Assembly: GCF_019400745.1 (NCBI RefSeq)
Contig: NZ_WJIB01000009.1
Location: 248,001-312,000, forward strand
Direction of reading: 5' to 3'
DNA from: Cohnella sp. CFH 77786
GTDB lineage: Bacteria > Bacillota > Bacilli > Paenibacillales > Paenibacillaceae
Length of the DNA stretch: 64,000 nt
The number at the start of each line of letters is the position of its first letter. The stretch's first letter is position 1. Positions 48,211 through 57,084 of this stretch are shown piece by piece. The notes beneath the pieces were generated by a model. It ran no database searches. It was not told the origin of the DNA and saw nothing but the letters and a program-made list of their open reading frames with translations. A program made the position numbers and the translations under genes.

Positions 48211-48981
48211 ATGCGGAAAAGCTTCGTCGCTTCAATGGTACTGCTTTCGGCAGCGCTCGCGGTCGCGGGTTGCGTGAACGACAAGACGGGGGATGTCGGC
48301 CAGAAAAATCTTCGTCCGAATCATACGAACGATTACGTCAACCACAGACTCTCCATCAACGGGACGCATTCGTACGGAAGCAGGACCTACCCGACCCGAT
48401 TCGCCAGCGACCAAGCGAACGAGCAGAACCGGCGGATGGGCGGCAACCGGCTGAACAACAATATCGTAGGCGTCCACGACAACTACCATCTGCGGACGAA
48501 CGACCGGATCGCTCGGGAGCTGGCGGCGATGCCGGAAGTGGACGCCGCTTACGTCTTGCTGACCGACCATAACGCGTACGTCGGCATAACGGAGAAACGA
48601 GCCGGAGGGATCGCTCCTCAATCGGCAGATGCAGGCGGCAGGTTGAAGGACAAGATCGCCGACCGGGTCAAAGCGATGGCGCCCGCGGTCCAGAACGTGT
48701 ACGTGACGGCGAACCCCGAATTCGTCGGACGGGTGCGCTACTACAACCAAGCCGCCGGTGCCGGGCATCCCGTGCAGGAGTATTTGACCGAGTTCAACGC
48801 TCTCGTCACGCGGATCTTTCCGGCGACCGCCGCCTCCGGCACGACCGGCAACGGAACGGACCTTAGCGCGGATACGGGCATGGATACGGGTACCGGTCGC
48901 TCCCCCTCTGCCCTGAACAGATTCGGCACTTATGGCACGCATCGTGCTTACGGCCCCCTCGGCACGACCGGGTTCCGCTGA
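48211..48981 (+). CDS. YhcN/YlaJ-family sporulation lipoprotein
   Basis: The product has 256 residues from ATG with GAGGAGGG 6 bases upstream. Signal peptide and lipobox are LAVAGC at residues 15-20. The middle part has the family core: IARELAAMPEVDAAYVLLTDHNAYVGI, LKDKIADRVKAMAP, NVYVTANPEFVGRV. These are beta-alpha units found in lipoproteins of the spore inner membrane or cortex that help germination and outgrowth. The C-terminus is Gly/Thr-rich. It lies in the same sporulation block as gerE and has its own terminator. Confidence 0.85.
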   Translation: MRKSFVASMVLLSAALAVAGCVNDKTGDVGQKNLRPNHTNDYVNHRLSINGTHSYGSRTYPTRFASDQANEQNRRMGGNRLNNNIVGVHDNYHLRTNDRIARELAAMPEVDAAYVLLTDHNAYVGITEKRAGGIAPQSADAGGRLKDKIADRVKAMAPAVQNVYVTANPEFVGRVRYYNQAAGAGHPVQEYLTEFNALVTRIFPATAASGTTGNGTDLSADTGMDTGTGRSPSALNRFGTYGTHRAYGPLGTTGFR

Positions 48982-49002
48982 TTCCGCGGATCCGGCGTTT
49001 CG

Positions 49003-49053
49003 AAGCCCCCTCGAACGAGCCGCTTCGCGGTCCGGCCTTGGGGGTTTTCTTTT
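49003..49053 (+). terminator. Terminator of the YhcN-family gene
   Basis: AAGCCCCC pairs with GGGGGTTTT over an inner structured loop and runs into TTTTCTTTT, 20 bases after the stop. Confidence 0.75.
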
Positions 49054-49113
49054 ATCGCGCGGAATAGACCACGCAATCGTTTTTAGCCCCGCCCATTTAT
49101 GACTCCGCACCGC

Positions 49114-49141
49114 ACCACTCCAAAAACCCTTTCATAAGATA
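49114..49141 (+). promoter_or_regulatory. Sigma-K-like promoter of gerE
   Basis: AC (49114-49115), a 17-bp spacer and CATAAGATA (49133-49141) fit the sigma-K consensus. In B. subtilis gerE is a sigma-K gene. The spacing equals that before the giant repeat gene. Confidence 0.65.
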
Positions 49142-49203
49142 AAGTTGACTGTATCCCTATCCCTTGTATTGATTCCAGCCCGGGCAAGGAGGGGTGACAC
49201 ACG

Positions 49204-49428
49204 TTGAAAGGCAGCGACCACAAGAGCAAATTCCTTCTCACGAATCGGGAACGCGAAGTGTTCGAACTGCTTGTGCAGGACAAAACGACTCGCGACATTG
49301 CCCAGCAATTGTTCATCAGCGAGAAAACGGTCCGCAACCACATTTCGAATGTGATGCAAAAGCTGAATGTCAAAGGTCGTTCTCAAGCGGTAGTCGAGCT
49401 GATCAAACTCGGAGAGTTGAAGATCTAA
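49204..49428 (+). CDS. gerE: Spore-coat transcriptional regulator GerE
   Basis: The product has 74 residues, exactly the length of B. subtilis GerE, and nearly the same sequence as I recall it: LLTNREREVFELLVQDKTT, LFISEKTVRNHISN, then KGRSQAVVELIKLGELKI. It is a LuxR-type helix-turn-helix without receiver domain that acts in the mother cell late in sporulation, activating or repressing sigma-K-dependent coat genes. The start is TTG at 49204 with AAGGAGGGG 8 bases upstream. Its presence beside the surface cluster supports late mother-cell timing. Confidence 0.95.
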   Translation: MKGSDHKSKFLLTNREREVFELLVQDKTTRDIAQQLFISEKTVRNHISNVMQKLNVKGRSQAVVELIKLGELKI

Positions 49429-49475
49429 GCCCATGCTTGTCGATGCGGAATCGACTCAGGCCTTCTTTTTCGTTG

Positions 49476-49507
49476 CCTTTCCGGAGGGGCGAGGGGGAAG
49501 GTTTTTT
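49476..49507 (+). terminator. Terminator of gerE
   Basis: CCTTTCC pairs with GGGAAGG (one G-T) around a 12-base loop and is followed by TTTTTT. Confidence 0.7.
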
Positions 49508-49585
49508 GAGTTTTCGTCCATGAGCAACCAAACCCGTTAACACAGCGTCAAAATAGGAGTATGCTTCATGCAGGGGGGAGAGAGA

Positions 49586-50035
49586 ATGAAGGTTTACATA
49601 AGACTGCTCGCGCTCATCGTGTGCGGTATTCTGCTGGGCATGTCCGTCCAAGCGGCCGCATCGGGCGGCATTACCGTGCGGTTCCAGGGACAGCCGATCG
49701 AGTTCGGGAAGAAGAAGCCGAAAATCATCGACGGGGAAGTGTACGTTCCCGCCGTTCCCGCGGCCGAAGCCATCTTGGGGCTCAAGCCGGCGTGGGACAA
49801 GAAAAACGCCGACTTGCTCGTCCTCGCCCCCGGTTATGAGATCGATTTCCAACAGAGCAAATTGATCTTGAGAACGGGCCGGGAGACGATCGAACCGCCG
49901 GTGCGCAAAGACAAGAAAACGGCGTGGGTGCCCCTGAAATGGCTCGTATCCCAAACGACCTACGGATATAAATGGGACGCCAGAAACAAAATCGCGACGA
50001 TAGACAGACCGAAACGGGAGGCCGTTTCTTCTTGA
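49586..50035 (+). CDS. Secreted copper-amine-oxidase-N-domain-like protein
   Basis: The product has 149 residues from ATG 49586 (GGGGGGAG upstream). A signal peptide of about 24 residues ends near VQAAASG. The mature part is a Cu_amine_oxidN1-type domain: ITVRFQGQPIEF, IIDGEVYVPAVPAAEAILGL, TAWVPLKWLVSQT and YGYKWDARNKIATI. These domains are common in secreted Paenibacillus proteins and have no copper role; they act as wall or protein-binding modules. It is a single gene between gerE and the YesS-like regulator, converging on the latter. Confidence 0.85.
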   Translation: MKVYIRLLALIVCGILLGMSVQAAASGGITVRFQGQPIEFGKKKPKIIDGEVYVPAVPAAEAILGLKPAWDKKNADLLVLAPGYEIDFQQSKLILRTGRETIEPPVRKDKKTAWVPLKWLVSQTTYGYKWDARNKIATIDRPKREAVSS

Positions 50036-50059
50036 AACCGGCTTGCGTAAGGGGGGCTC

Positions 50060-52378
50060 CTATCTGTACGTATGCCGGTAATCGGAAGGGGTCATCCCGC
50101 TGTATTTTTTGAAAATGCGAAGGAAGCTGGTCAAGTTCGGATAGCCGACCTTTTCGGAAATTTCGTGGACGTTCAGCTCCGATTCCACGAGCAGCGTCTG
50201 GGCGGCATTCATGCGGACGGCGATGAGGTAATCGACGAAATTGGCCGAAGTATGGTCTTTGAATATCTTGCTCAGATAGCCGGGGCTGATCTGAAACCGA
50301 TCCGACAGGGAGCTTAGCGAAATGTCGCTCTGCCCGTAGTTTTCGTGAATAAAGTCTATGATTCGCCGGATGGAGCTTTCCGTCCGGCTTCTGGCGTTCC
50401 GCTTATCGTTCAGCGCCTGGATGATATCCAGCAGGATCGGGCGCAAAAAGGCCTTCATCTCCCCGATCGTCTCGCAGCCGTTCAAGCCCCGTTCCATCTC
50501 GGGATGCCCGTTTCGGGCACGCAGGATCACGCTCGGATCTCCGGCGGTCCGAATCGCTTTATAAATGATCTGCATCGATAAACCGACGAGCGTTTTCCGG
50601 GAGAAGTCATTGCGGACCGCGCTTTCGAACGCAAGATCCAGCAGTTCGTCCGCCCGTTCGGCGTTCAATTGCTTGACCGCCGCCGCCACATCGTCGATCC
50701 GCTCCAGCAGCTCCATCAAGCTTTCGGACTGCAGCTCGGCAATCTCTTCCTCCGTAATGACGGTGTTGCGGCCCGACACCATCTTATAATTGATCCGCTC
50801 CTGGGACTCCTGGTACGACAATTTGATCTCTTTGAAATCGTCCCGATGGGAGCCGATCGCGATGCTGATCGTAAACTTGAAATATCGTTCGATCGCCGTT
50901 CGGATGGAGTGGGCGAGTTCCACGGCGGCCGCAGCGTTGCGCAGGACCTGGCCGGCTTTGAAGCTGAGGATGATCGCGACTTGAAACTCGTTGATTTGGA
51001 CGGAGGAGCCTTTGACGCCGTATTCGCTTCCCCGGATGATTTCTTCCGCGACATTGCCGATCGCATAGAGGTAGAGGCCTATGTTTTCCATCTGCTCCAG
51101 CATCGCCTTGTTGTCGAGTTCGACCGTCATGACGATGTAATGCCGAGAGTGCAAGTCGATCCCAACGAGGTCGAAGTACGCTGCGGCCATATCGTATCTT
51201 GTCCGGTGGCCGGTGAGGATATCGAACAGAATCTGGAACTTCAAGGCAGGCTTGCTTTCCCGAATGTGCTTCTCCGCCTCCGAATATCCGGAAACGATGT
51301 TCCGGACCCGATCCTCCAGCGAATGGAGATCGAATGGGCGCCGAACGGGAAGGCCGTCCTTCGGAGTCGGCGATGGCCGATTGACCAGCTGCTCCACCTT
51401 GCCGACGAAACGCTCCATCGGCTGGAACCATCTCCGGTTCACGAACGCGACGGTCAGCACGAACAGCAAGGCCAGGCAGACCGCGATACCGGCCAGCACG
51501 TTGCGGATGGCGAGATAGGCGGAGCCGATCTGTTTCTGCGAGACGATGTACACCAGCTTCCAGCCTGTATAGGCGGATGAAACGTAAAACACCCAATCGT
51601 TGGCAGCGCCGCTGGTTTCCCGCACGAAGCCCTGATTCCGTTCGGACAGCAGGAATTCCGCATACTTCTCCCCGGCGATCGATTCGCCGATTTTCGACTT
51701 GTCCTTGTGCGAAACGATCTTCCCCGAGGGATCGACCAAGAATACGTTGTCGCCGCTGCTGAAAGTCAGGTCGCCGAACATCCCGGAAAGCGCGCTTTCG
51801 TTGACGTTCACGGCGATAACGCCCTTCCGGTTGGCAGGCCTCTCCGCAAGGGGATAATACCGGATCAAGCTGACGGTATGCGGAAGAGCCGCGGAAGCGC
51901 CGGATGACGGGGTGCTCGTCCAGAAATAATAGGGTTTCCTGCCGAGGCAATCGGGGATCCAATCGTATTTCGGCATATCCTTGAGCGGGCCGTAAGCGTT
52001 ATCGGTCAGCAGACGTCCGTTCATCTTGGAATAAACCAAGATCGAATCGAGGGTGTCGTTCGAATGCAAGGCGTTGCCCAATTGCGTCTGAATGGCCGTC
52101 AAATTCATCAAATAGTCCGGCTCGGTCGAGCTTGGCGATTCGAAAAAGGCGCGGAATTGTCCGGATTGCGTATACGCGATGATCGTACGGTCCATGTCTT
52201 GAAGCGTGCCGTCGATTCGCTTGTTGATTTGGTCCAGCATGTTCAGGTTGGATCGAACGACTTCATCTTCCAGGCGGTGCTTCCATCCGATATAGGAAAT
52301 TACGACGATCGAGACGATCGCGGCGACGAACAGTGAAGCGTAGATGAGAAGAATCCGATTCGACATGTTCCGTTTCAT
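50060..52378 (-). CDS. Membrane-bound AraC-family regulator (YesS-like)
   Basis: The product has 772 residues. An N-terminal membrane helix (LLIYASLFVAAIVSIVVISYI) is followed by a ~260-residue extracellular sensor of the Cache type, a second helix near 300 (AIRNVLAGIAVCLALLFVLTVAF), a HAMP-like linker, a central GGDEF-like region and an AraC double helix-turn-helix at 670-772 (ISPGYLSKIFKDHT; VGYPNLTSFLRIFKKYSGMT). B. subtilis YesS has this architecture and length (about 760) and activates rhamnogalacturonan genes. Here it is divergent from a sugar-uptake operon and should activate that operon when oligosaccharide is sensed outside. Confidence 0.9.
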   Translation of the reverse strand: MKRNMSNRILLIYASLFVAAIVSIVVISYIGWKHRLEDEVVRSNLNMLDQINKRIDGTLQDMDRTIIAYTQSGQFRAFFESPSSTEPDYLMNLTAIQTQLGNALHSNDTLDSILVYSKMNGRLLTDNAYGPLKDMPKYDWIPDCLGRKPYYFWTSTPSSGASAALPHTVSLIRYYPLAERPANRKGVIAVNVNESALSGMFGDLTFSSGDNVFLVDPSGKIVSHKDKSKIGESIAGEKYAEFLLSERNQGFVRETSGAANDWVFYVSSAYTGWKLVYIVSQKQIGSAYLAIRNVLAGIAVCLALLFVLTVAFVNRRWFQPMERFVGKVEQLVNRPSPTPKDGLPVRRPFDLHSLEDRVRNIVSGYSEAEKHIRESKPALKFQILFDILTGHRTRYDMAAAYFDLVGIDLHSRHYIVMTVELDNKAMLEQMENIGLYLYAIGNVAEEIIRGSEYGVKGSSVQINEFQVAIILSFKAGQVLRNAAAAVELAHSIRTAIERYFKFTISIAIGSHRDDFKEIKLSYQESQERINYKMVSGRNTVITEEEIAELQSESLMELLERIDDVAAAVKQLNAERADELLDLAFESAVRNDFSRKTLVGLSMQIIYKAIRTAGDPSVILRARNGHPEMERGLNGCETIGEMKAFLRPILLDIIQALNDKRNARSRTESSIRRIIDFIHENYGQSDISLSSLSDRFQISPGYLSKIFKDHTSANFVDYLIAVRMNAAQTLLVESELNVHEISEKVGYPNLTSFLRIFKKYSGMTPSDYRHTYR

Positions 52379-52467
52379 TCGGCACGCCCCCGAAACCTTA
52401 TTATTTATTCGTCAAGGCCGAACGTACTTCTTATACGTACTAGCTTAGCGAAGCCTGATGAAAGGGC

Positions 52468-52500
52468 AAGTGTCTTTTTAAGAGACGACTTTCTTTTTTT
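52468..52500 (+). terminator. Possible attenuator upstream of the sugar-uptake operon
   Basis: AAGTGTCT and AGACGACTT pair with a one-base bulge around TTTTAAG and run into TCTTTTTTT, about 150 bases before the lipoprotein start. There is no plus-strand gene just upstream, so it would act on the operon's own leader. Confidence 0.35.
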
Positions 52501-52647
52501 CATCTAACCCCGGATGATCAAGAAAGGATAGCTCATCTTGCCAAAGGTCACTTTCGGGCGCTGGCGGCCAAGTTCTATATTCAAGACACGGGAACCGATC
52601 AAATTCCCGAATCGATGGCAGAACATTCAACGGGAGGTCAACAATCA

Positions 52648-54255
52648 ATGGGAAAAAGTTTGCGGAGAAACGCGATTCTGGCGGTCCTGCTTGGAACTGC
52701 GCTCCTCGCGGGCGCTTGTTCGAACGGAAAGGTCACGTCCGGCGACAATGCACCGCAGGGCGCTGCAAGCGGAAACGGCACGGAGCAGGCCGCACCGCCC
52801 CAAGAGGAGAGAGGAAGCATCTCGGCGTCCATTTACGACCGGGGAAGAGTGCCGGCGGAGGAAGGCAGCTATGCGGATAACCGCTGGACCCGGTGGATGA
52901 ACGAGCAGTCCGGGGTAGACGTCAAATGGACGCCGATTCCGCGCGCCCAGGAGTTCGACAAATACAATATGCTGATCGCTTCTGGACAGGCGCCGGATTT
53001 GATCACCTCCTACGACCGCAACATGCTGTCCCGCTTCGTCAGCCAAGGGGTCGCGCAGCCCGTCGACGAGTATATCGAAAAATACAGCACAAGCTACAAG
53101 AAATATTTGGAAGAGCATCCGGAGTTGAAGCCGTACCTCACGTTCGACGGCAAAATGTACGCGGTGGCCAGCATGCGCAACACGAGAGCCCAGACGATGA
53201 TTTGGATCCGGCAGGACTGGCTGGATAAGCTGAATCTGAAAATGCCGGCAACCGTGGACGAGCTTCTCGATGTCGCCCGGGCCTTCCGCGATCGGGATCC
53301 CGACGGCAACGGGGAGAAGGACACGATTCCGATTGCGATGACATTGGCCTATGACCGAATCGTCGACGACTGGTTCCAAGCCAGAAGCGCGGAATGGATG
53401 ATTGAGGACGGCAAGGCGACCCAGAGCTTCTTCACCGAGCGGTACAAGGATTCCTTGGCATTCCAGAAGCTGGCCTATGACGAAGGGCTGGTAGACAAGG
53501 AATACGTGACGGACAGAAAAACGTGGGCGCGCCAAAAGCAGCTTTGGTTGACCGGCAAATCCGGCATTCTGTTCGGCTTTGCCAACACGACGAACGAAGG
53601 GCCTAACGCGGAATTCTTCAAAAGCCAGCCGAACGCCGTCGTGAAGCCCGTACCGCCGATTGCGACCAAGTACGGAACGAACGGATACCAGAAAGAGGCG
53701 CCGAACTTCCTTCTGACCCTCTTCAACAAGGACATGAAAGACCCCAAGGCGGCCATGAAATTCATCGATTGGATGCTGGACAGCGGTTGGAAACCGTTGA
53801 CCTATGGGGAAGAGGGCATCCACTACGAGTTGAAAAACGGCATTCCCGTCACCAAGAATCCGGAGAAGTTCGCCAAAGAGGTCAGTTACGCGATCGAATA
53901 CCGGCTCGTTCACCAGGAGCAGCTCTCGGCAGAATCGCTGGCGGCGCAAGCGGGCGACGATCCGAATCAGCAGAAGGCCATGCAGTTGTTTGGCGAGGCG
54001 CTCGCCATCGTCGCTCAAACGGCGTACCGCCAAGATTTCCCGTATCCGCCCAGCGTTCCGGAGTATACCGATATCGCCAGCCAGTTCAAGGCGAAATGGG
54101 AGGAGATCGCGACCAGAACGACGATTGGCGGCAAGAGCTACACGCCCGACCGCGCGGTGGCGGATATCCGCAAGGAATGGGATGCGCTCGGCGGCAAAAA
54201 CATCGAAGCGAAAGTCCAGCAATGGTACGAGCAGAACAAAGAGAGCTTTAAGTAA
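52648..54255 (+). CDS. Sugar ABC transporter substrate-binding lipoprotein (LplA/YtcQ-like)
   Basis: The product has 535 residues from ATG 52648, with CGGGAGGT 9 bases upstream. The signal peptide ends in the lipobox LAGAC (Cys22). DRDPDGNGEKDTIPIAM is the calcium-binding-like loop typical of the LplA/YtcQ branch of family 1 solute-binding proteins; WNEQ-type ligand loops are less clear. It captures oligosaccharide outside the membrane and delivers it to the two permeases at 57081 and 57974. The ATPase is not encoded here and is probably a shared MsmX-type protein. Confidence 0.9.
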   Translation: MGKSLRRNAILAVLLGTALLAGACSNGKVTSGDNAPQGAASGNGTEQAAPPQEERGSISASIYDRGRVPAEEGSYADNRWTRWMNEQSGVDVKWTPIPRAQEFDKYNMLIASGQAPDLITSYDRNMLSRFVSQGVAQPVDEYIEKYSTSYKKYLEEHPELKPYLTFDGKMYAVASMRNTRAQTMIWIRQDWLDKLNLKMPATVDELLDVARAFRDRDPDGNGEKDTIPIAMTLAYDRIVDDWFQARSAEWMIEDGKATQSFFTERYKDSLAFQKLAYDEGLVDKEYVTDRKTWARQKQLWLTGKSGILFGFANTTNEGPNAEFFKSQPNAVVKPVPPIATKYGTNGYQKEAPNFLLTLFNKDMKDPKAAMKFIDWMLDSGWKPLTYGEEGIHYELKNGIPVTKNPEKFAKEVSYAIEYRLVHQEQLSAESLAAQAGDDPNQQKAMQLFGEALAIVAQTAYRQDFPYPPSVPEYTDIASQFKAKWEEIATRTTIGGKSYTPDRAVADIRKEWDALGGKNIEAKVQQWYEQNKESFK

Positions 54256-54287
54256 CCAACCCGCTTCCAGGAAAAGAGGAGTAAGAA

Positions 54288-56039
54288 GTGAATCAGGAAC
54301 AAGTGCTGATGGATGCGCTGGAACGGCAATGGCAGGAGATCCGCGGCAAGCGCATTACCGATCCCGGCAGCCGCTGGCGCGGCACGTTCGAGCTCCCGGG
54401 GGATGAACCTTCGGCGGGACTGGTGGAGATCGACGCGTTCCTTACGGTGACGGTTCCGCTTTACTGCCATCCCGCGTCTCCCCTGTTTCGTGACCGGGAG
54501 ATCTTGAACTGCATCGACGGGCAGGTTGAGTACCTGCTGCGCAGCCAGTTTCCGTCCGGATGCATCTCGCTGGCGAACTGCAATATCGATTCCCCTCCGG
54601 ATACCGGCTTCGCCGTTCATGCCGCCGCGCTTTCCTACCGTGCGCTGGACCGCTTGGCCGCGCGGGAGGATGGCGAAGCCGCCGCCGAGAAGGAGACGCT
54701 GGATAAACTCCGGCGTTTCCTGGGCGGTACGGCGGAATGCTTGCTGACCGGGGGCATTCATACGCCGAACCACCGCTGGGTGATCGCAGGAGCGCTCGCG
54801 CTGCTGTACGAGATCTTCGGCGACGAACGGCTTCGGGAACGAGCGGACCTTTATTTGGGGGAAGGGCTCGATCTGAACGGGGCGGGAGAGTGGACGGAAC
54901 GGAGCAACGCGATCTATAACGCCATTTGCGGCATCTTCCTGTACCACGCGGGAAGGGTGTTCGGCTACAAGGATCTTTTCGAGCCGATCGCGCGAAACCT
55001 CATGATGATGAGGTACATGCTTCATCCGGACGACACGATCGTGACGGAGTATTCCAGCCGTCAGGACCGCGGAAAACCGATTCGGCTAAGCGGCGAATAC
55101 TACGTCGCTTTCCGGCTGATGGCCTCGCTGACCGGAGACGCCGAATTCCAGGCGATGGCCTTGAAGGCTTTGGAATCACCGTCGCAGCCCGGGAAATCGC
55201 TGCTTTACTGGCTCGTCTTCCGGGAACGGATGCGAAGCTCCGCGGAGGCGGCCGCGCTTCCCGTCCGTTATGAGGTCTTTCTGAACGAAGGGCGGGAGGC
55301 GCCGGTCTCGGGAGCGATTCCCCATGTTCGGACGGCATACCACTCCGGCTCCCCTCTGGTGCGTTACCGGAATGGGGATTTGAGCGTGACTCTGATGTCC
55401 GGCCAGCCCGAATTCCTGTACGTCCAATGCGGCCGCGCCAAGCTTCACGGCGTCAAGCTTTCGCTGGGCTGGTTCGGCATTGCCGGCGTTCCGATGGCGA
55501 GACTGGAACGTACCGGCGAGCGAGCCTACGAATTGTCCATCGTTTTGGAAGGCAGCTATAGAGGCCCGCTGAAGGGGGATGCTTCACGGCCTGGGCGAAC
55601 GGGGCGCTCCGAATACGATTTCCGCCAGACGGGCCGGGAGAAGACGCACGTCACCAGGCTGCCCGTTACGATCGGGGTTCGGCTGCTGGAGGACGGCGTC
55701 GACTTTCGCGTCCGGGCGGACGGAGTGCCGCATTTGTTTGCCCAACTGGCGTTCCAGTTCGACTCCGAAGGAGAGGTTGCCGGGCCGGGTCTGGAAAGTC
55801 TGTCGGACCGGTTGCGGCTATGGAAGACGGGAAGCGCGGTTTACCGGTTCGGCGAAGACGAAATCGAGCTGTGGGGCGGAGCCGCGGAACACGGATTTCG
55901 CGCGCTGCGAAACGACCGGCACGATCCCGATTTCCTGCATGTCATCGCCAATCTGATGACTCCGCTGGATGCCGCCGTGCACATTCGCTGCCGCAAACGC
56001 AAGGAAGACGGAGGGGACCGAAATGACTGCGAAGACTGA
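54288..56039 (+). CDS. Uncharacterised (alpha/alpha)-toroid plus beta-sandwich protein, probable polysaccharide lyase or hydrolase
   Basis: The product has 583 residues from GTG with AAGAGGAG 6 bases upstream. The first ~330 residues are helical with repeated aromatic/His motifs (GIHTPNHRWVIAGALALLYE, EWTERSNAIYNAICG, TEYSSRQDRG), as in (alpha/alpha)6 toroid lyases. The rest is beta-rich and resembles the C-terminal sandwich of heparinase II/III-like enzymes. I do not recognise the exact family. NHRW and the YSSRQDRG stretch are candidate active-site segments. It has no signal peptide, so it would act on imported oligosaccharide. It overlaps the YteR-like gene by 17 bp. Confidence 0.7.
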   Translation: MNQEQVLMDALERQWQEIRGKRITDPGSRWRGTFELPGDEPSAGLVEIDAFLTVTVPLYCHPASPLFRDREILNCIDGQVEYLLRSQFPSGCISLANCNIDSPPDTGFAVHAAALSYRALDRLAAREDGEAAAEKETLDKLRRFLGGTAECLLTGGIHTPNHRWVIAGALALLYEIFGDERLRERADLYLGEGLDLNGAGEWTERSNAIYNAICGIFLYHAGRVFGYKDLFEPIARNLMMMRYMLHPDDTIVTEYSSRQDRGKPIRLSGEYYVAFRLMASLTGDAEFQAMALKALESPSQPGKSLLYWLVFRERMRSSAEAAALPVRYEVFLNEGREAPVSGAIPHVRTAYHSGSPLVRYRNGDLSVTLMSGQPEFLYVQCGRAKLHGVKLSLGWFGIAGVPMARLERTGERAYELSIVLEGSYRGPLKGDASRPGRTGRSEYDFRQTGREKTHVTRLPVTIGVRLLEDGVDFRVRADGVPHLFAQLAFQFDSEGEVAGPGLESLSDRLRLWKTGSAVYRFGEDEIELWGGAAEHGFRALRNDRHDPDFLHVIANLMTPLDAAVHIRCRKRKEDGGDRNDCED

Positions 56040-57084
56040 ACTTACCGCGCGCGCGCTCCGGGAAACGCTGGAACGTACGGCCGCTTATACGATGAAGCCC
56101 GCCCCGGAGCATGAGCGTTTGATGGACACTTGGCAATGGGGGCAAGGGGTGGCGCTTTACGGTCTTGTCAAAGCCCACGAAGCCTTGGGAGATCCAACGA
56201 TTCCGGCCTATGTCGAGCAATGGCTGGACAGCCGCCTGGAACGCGGCGGCATCGGCAAGAGCATCAATACGACGGCGCCGCTGCTGGCCGCCCTCAATTG
56301 GATGCGGCTAACGGGCGGAGACAAGTATGACGAGATCTGCGGGGCGTTCGCCGATTGGTGCCTCGCGGAAGCCCCGCGTTCCGTGGAAGGCGCCTTCGAG
56401 CATTCCTGCACGGAAAACGTGTATCCGAACGAAATTTGGGCGGATACGCTGTTCATGGGCTGCCTGTTCCTGGCCCAGTGGGGCAAGTATACGGGCAGCG
56501 GACGTTACGTGAAGGAATCGGCCCGGCAGTTCCTGCTGCACTACAAATACTTGAGCGACCCGGCGACCGGACTCATCCATCATGGCTATTACGGCAGCGA
56601 AGGGGCGCGCAAAGGCGTGCTCTGGGGCCGGGGCAACGGGTGGTTTGCCGCCGCTTCCGCGGAAGTGCTGGCGGATTTCGCCGGATTGCCGGAGTACGAA
56701 GCCGTCCTTGACCATTTCGCCAGGCATGCGCAGGGGGCAGCCGCAACGCAGAATGAGGAGGGCGCCTGGCATACCGTCATGAACGACACGGGCACCTACG
56801 CCGAGATGTCGGCAACGGCCGCGTTCGCTTTCGCGTATCACGAAGGGAGCCGGAAAGGATATTTGCCGTCCGGGTACCGAAGCCGTGCGCATTCCGCCGT
56901 CCGGGCATTGCTTGCGAACGTTGCGGACAACGGCAGAATCGACCGCGGCTCCGACGGCACTTGCGTCATGCCGGGCGCGGCCGACTACAACGCCATTCCT
57001 TACCGCTACTCCGTTTTCACGCAGGGTCTCGGTCTGATGGCCCTCAGCAGCGAATACGCGCTGGCGAAGGATGCGGGGTTATGA
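56023..57084 (+). CDS. Unsaturated rhamnogalacturonyl hydrolase-like glycoside hydrolase (GH105, YteR-type)
   Basis: The product has 353 residues from ATG 56023 with GGAGGGG upstream. MDTWQWGQGVALYGL, YPNEIWADTLFMG with D141 as the catalytic acid (D143 in YteR as I recall), GVLWGRGNGWFAAASAEVL and IPYRYSVFTQGLGLMAL are typical of GH88/GH105. These cytoplasmic enzymes hydrate the 4,5-unsaturated uronic acid at the end of lyase products. This points to pectin (rhamnogalacturonan I) fragments as the transported substrate, though GH105 members on other polyuronates exist. Confidence 0.88.
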   Translation: MTAKTELTARALRETLERTAAYTMKPAPEHERLMDTWQWGQGVALYGLVKAHEALGDPTIPAYVEQWLDSRLERGGIGKSINTTAPLLAALNWMRLTGGDKYDEICGAFADWCLAEAPRSVEGAFEHSCTENVYPNEIWADTLFMGCLFLAQWGKYTGSGRYVKESARQFLLHYKYLSDPATGLIHHGYYGSEGARKGVLWGRGNGWFAAASAEVLADFAGLPEYEAVLDHFARHAQGAAATQNEEGAWHTVMNDTGTYAEMSATAAFAFAYHEGSRKGYLPSGYRSRAHSAVRALLANVADNGRIDRGSDGTCVMPGAADYNAIPYRYSVFTQGLGLMALSSEYALAKDAGL

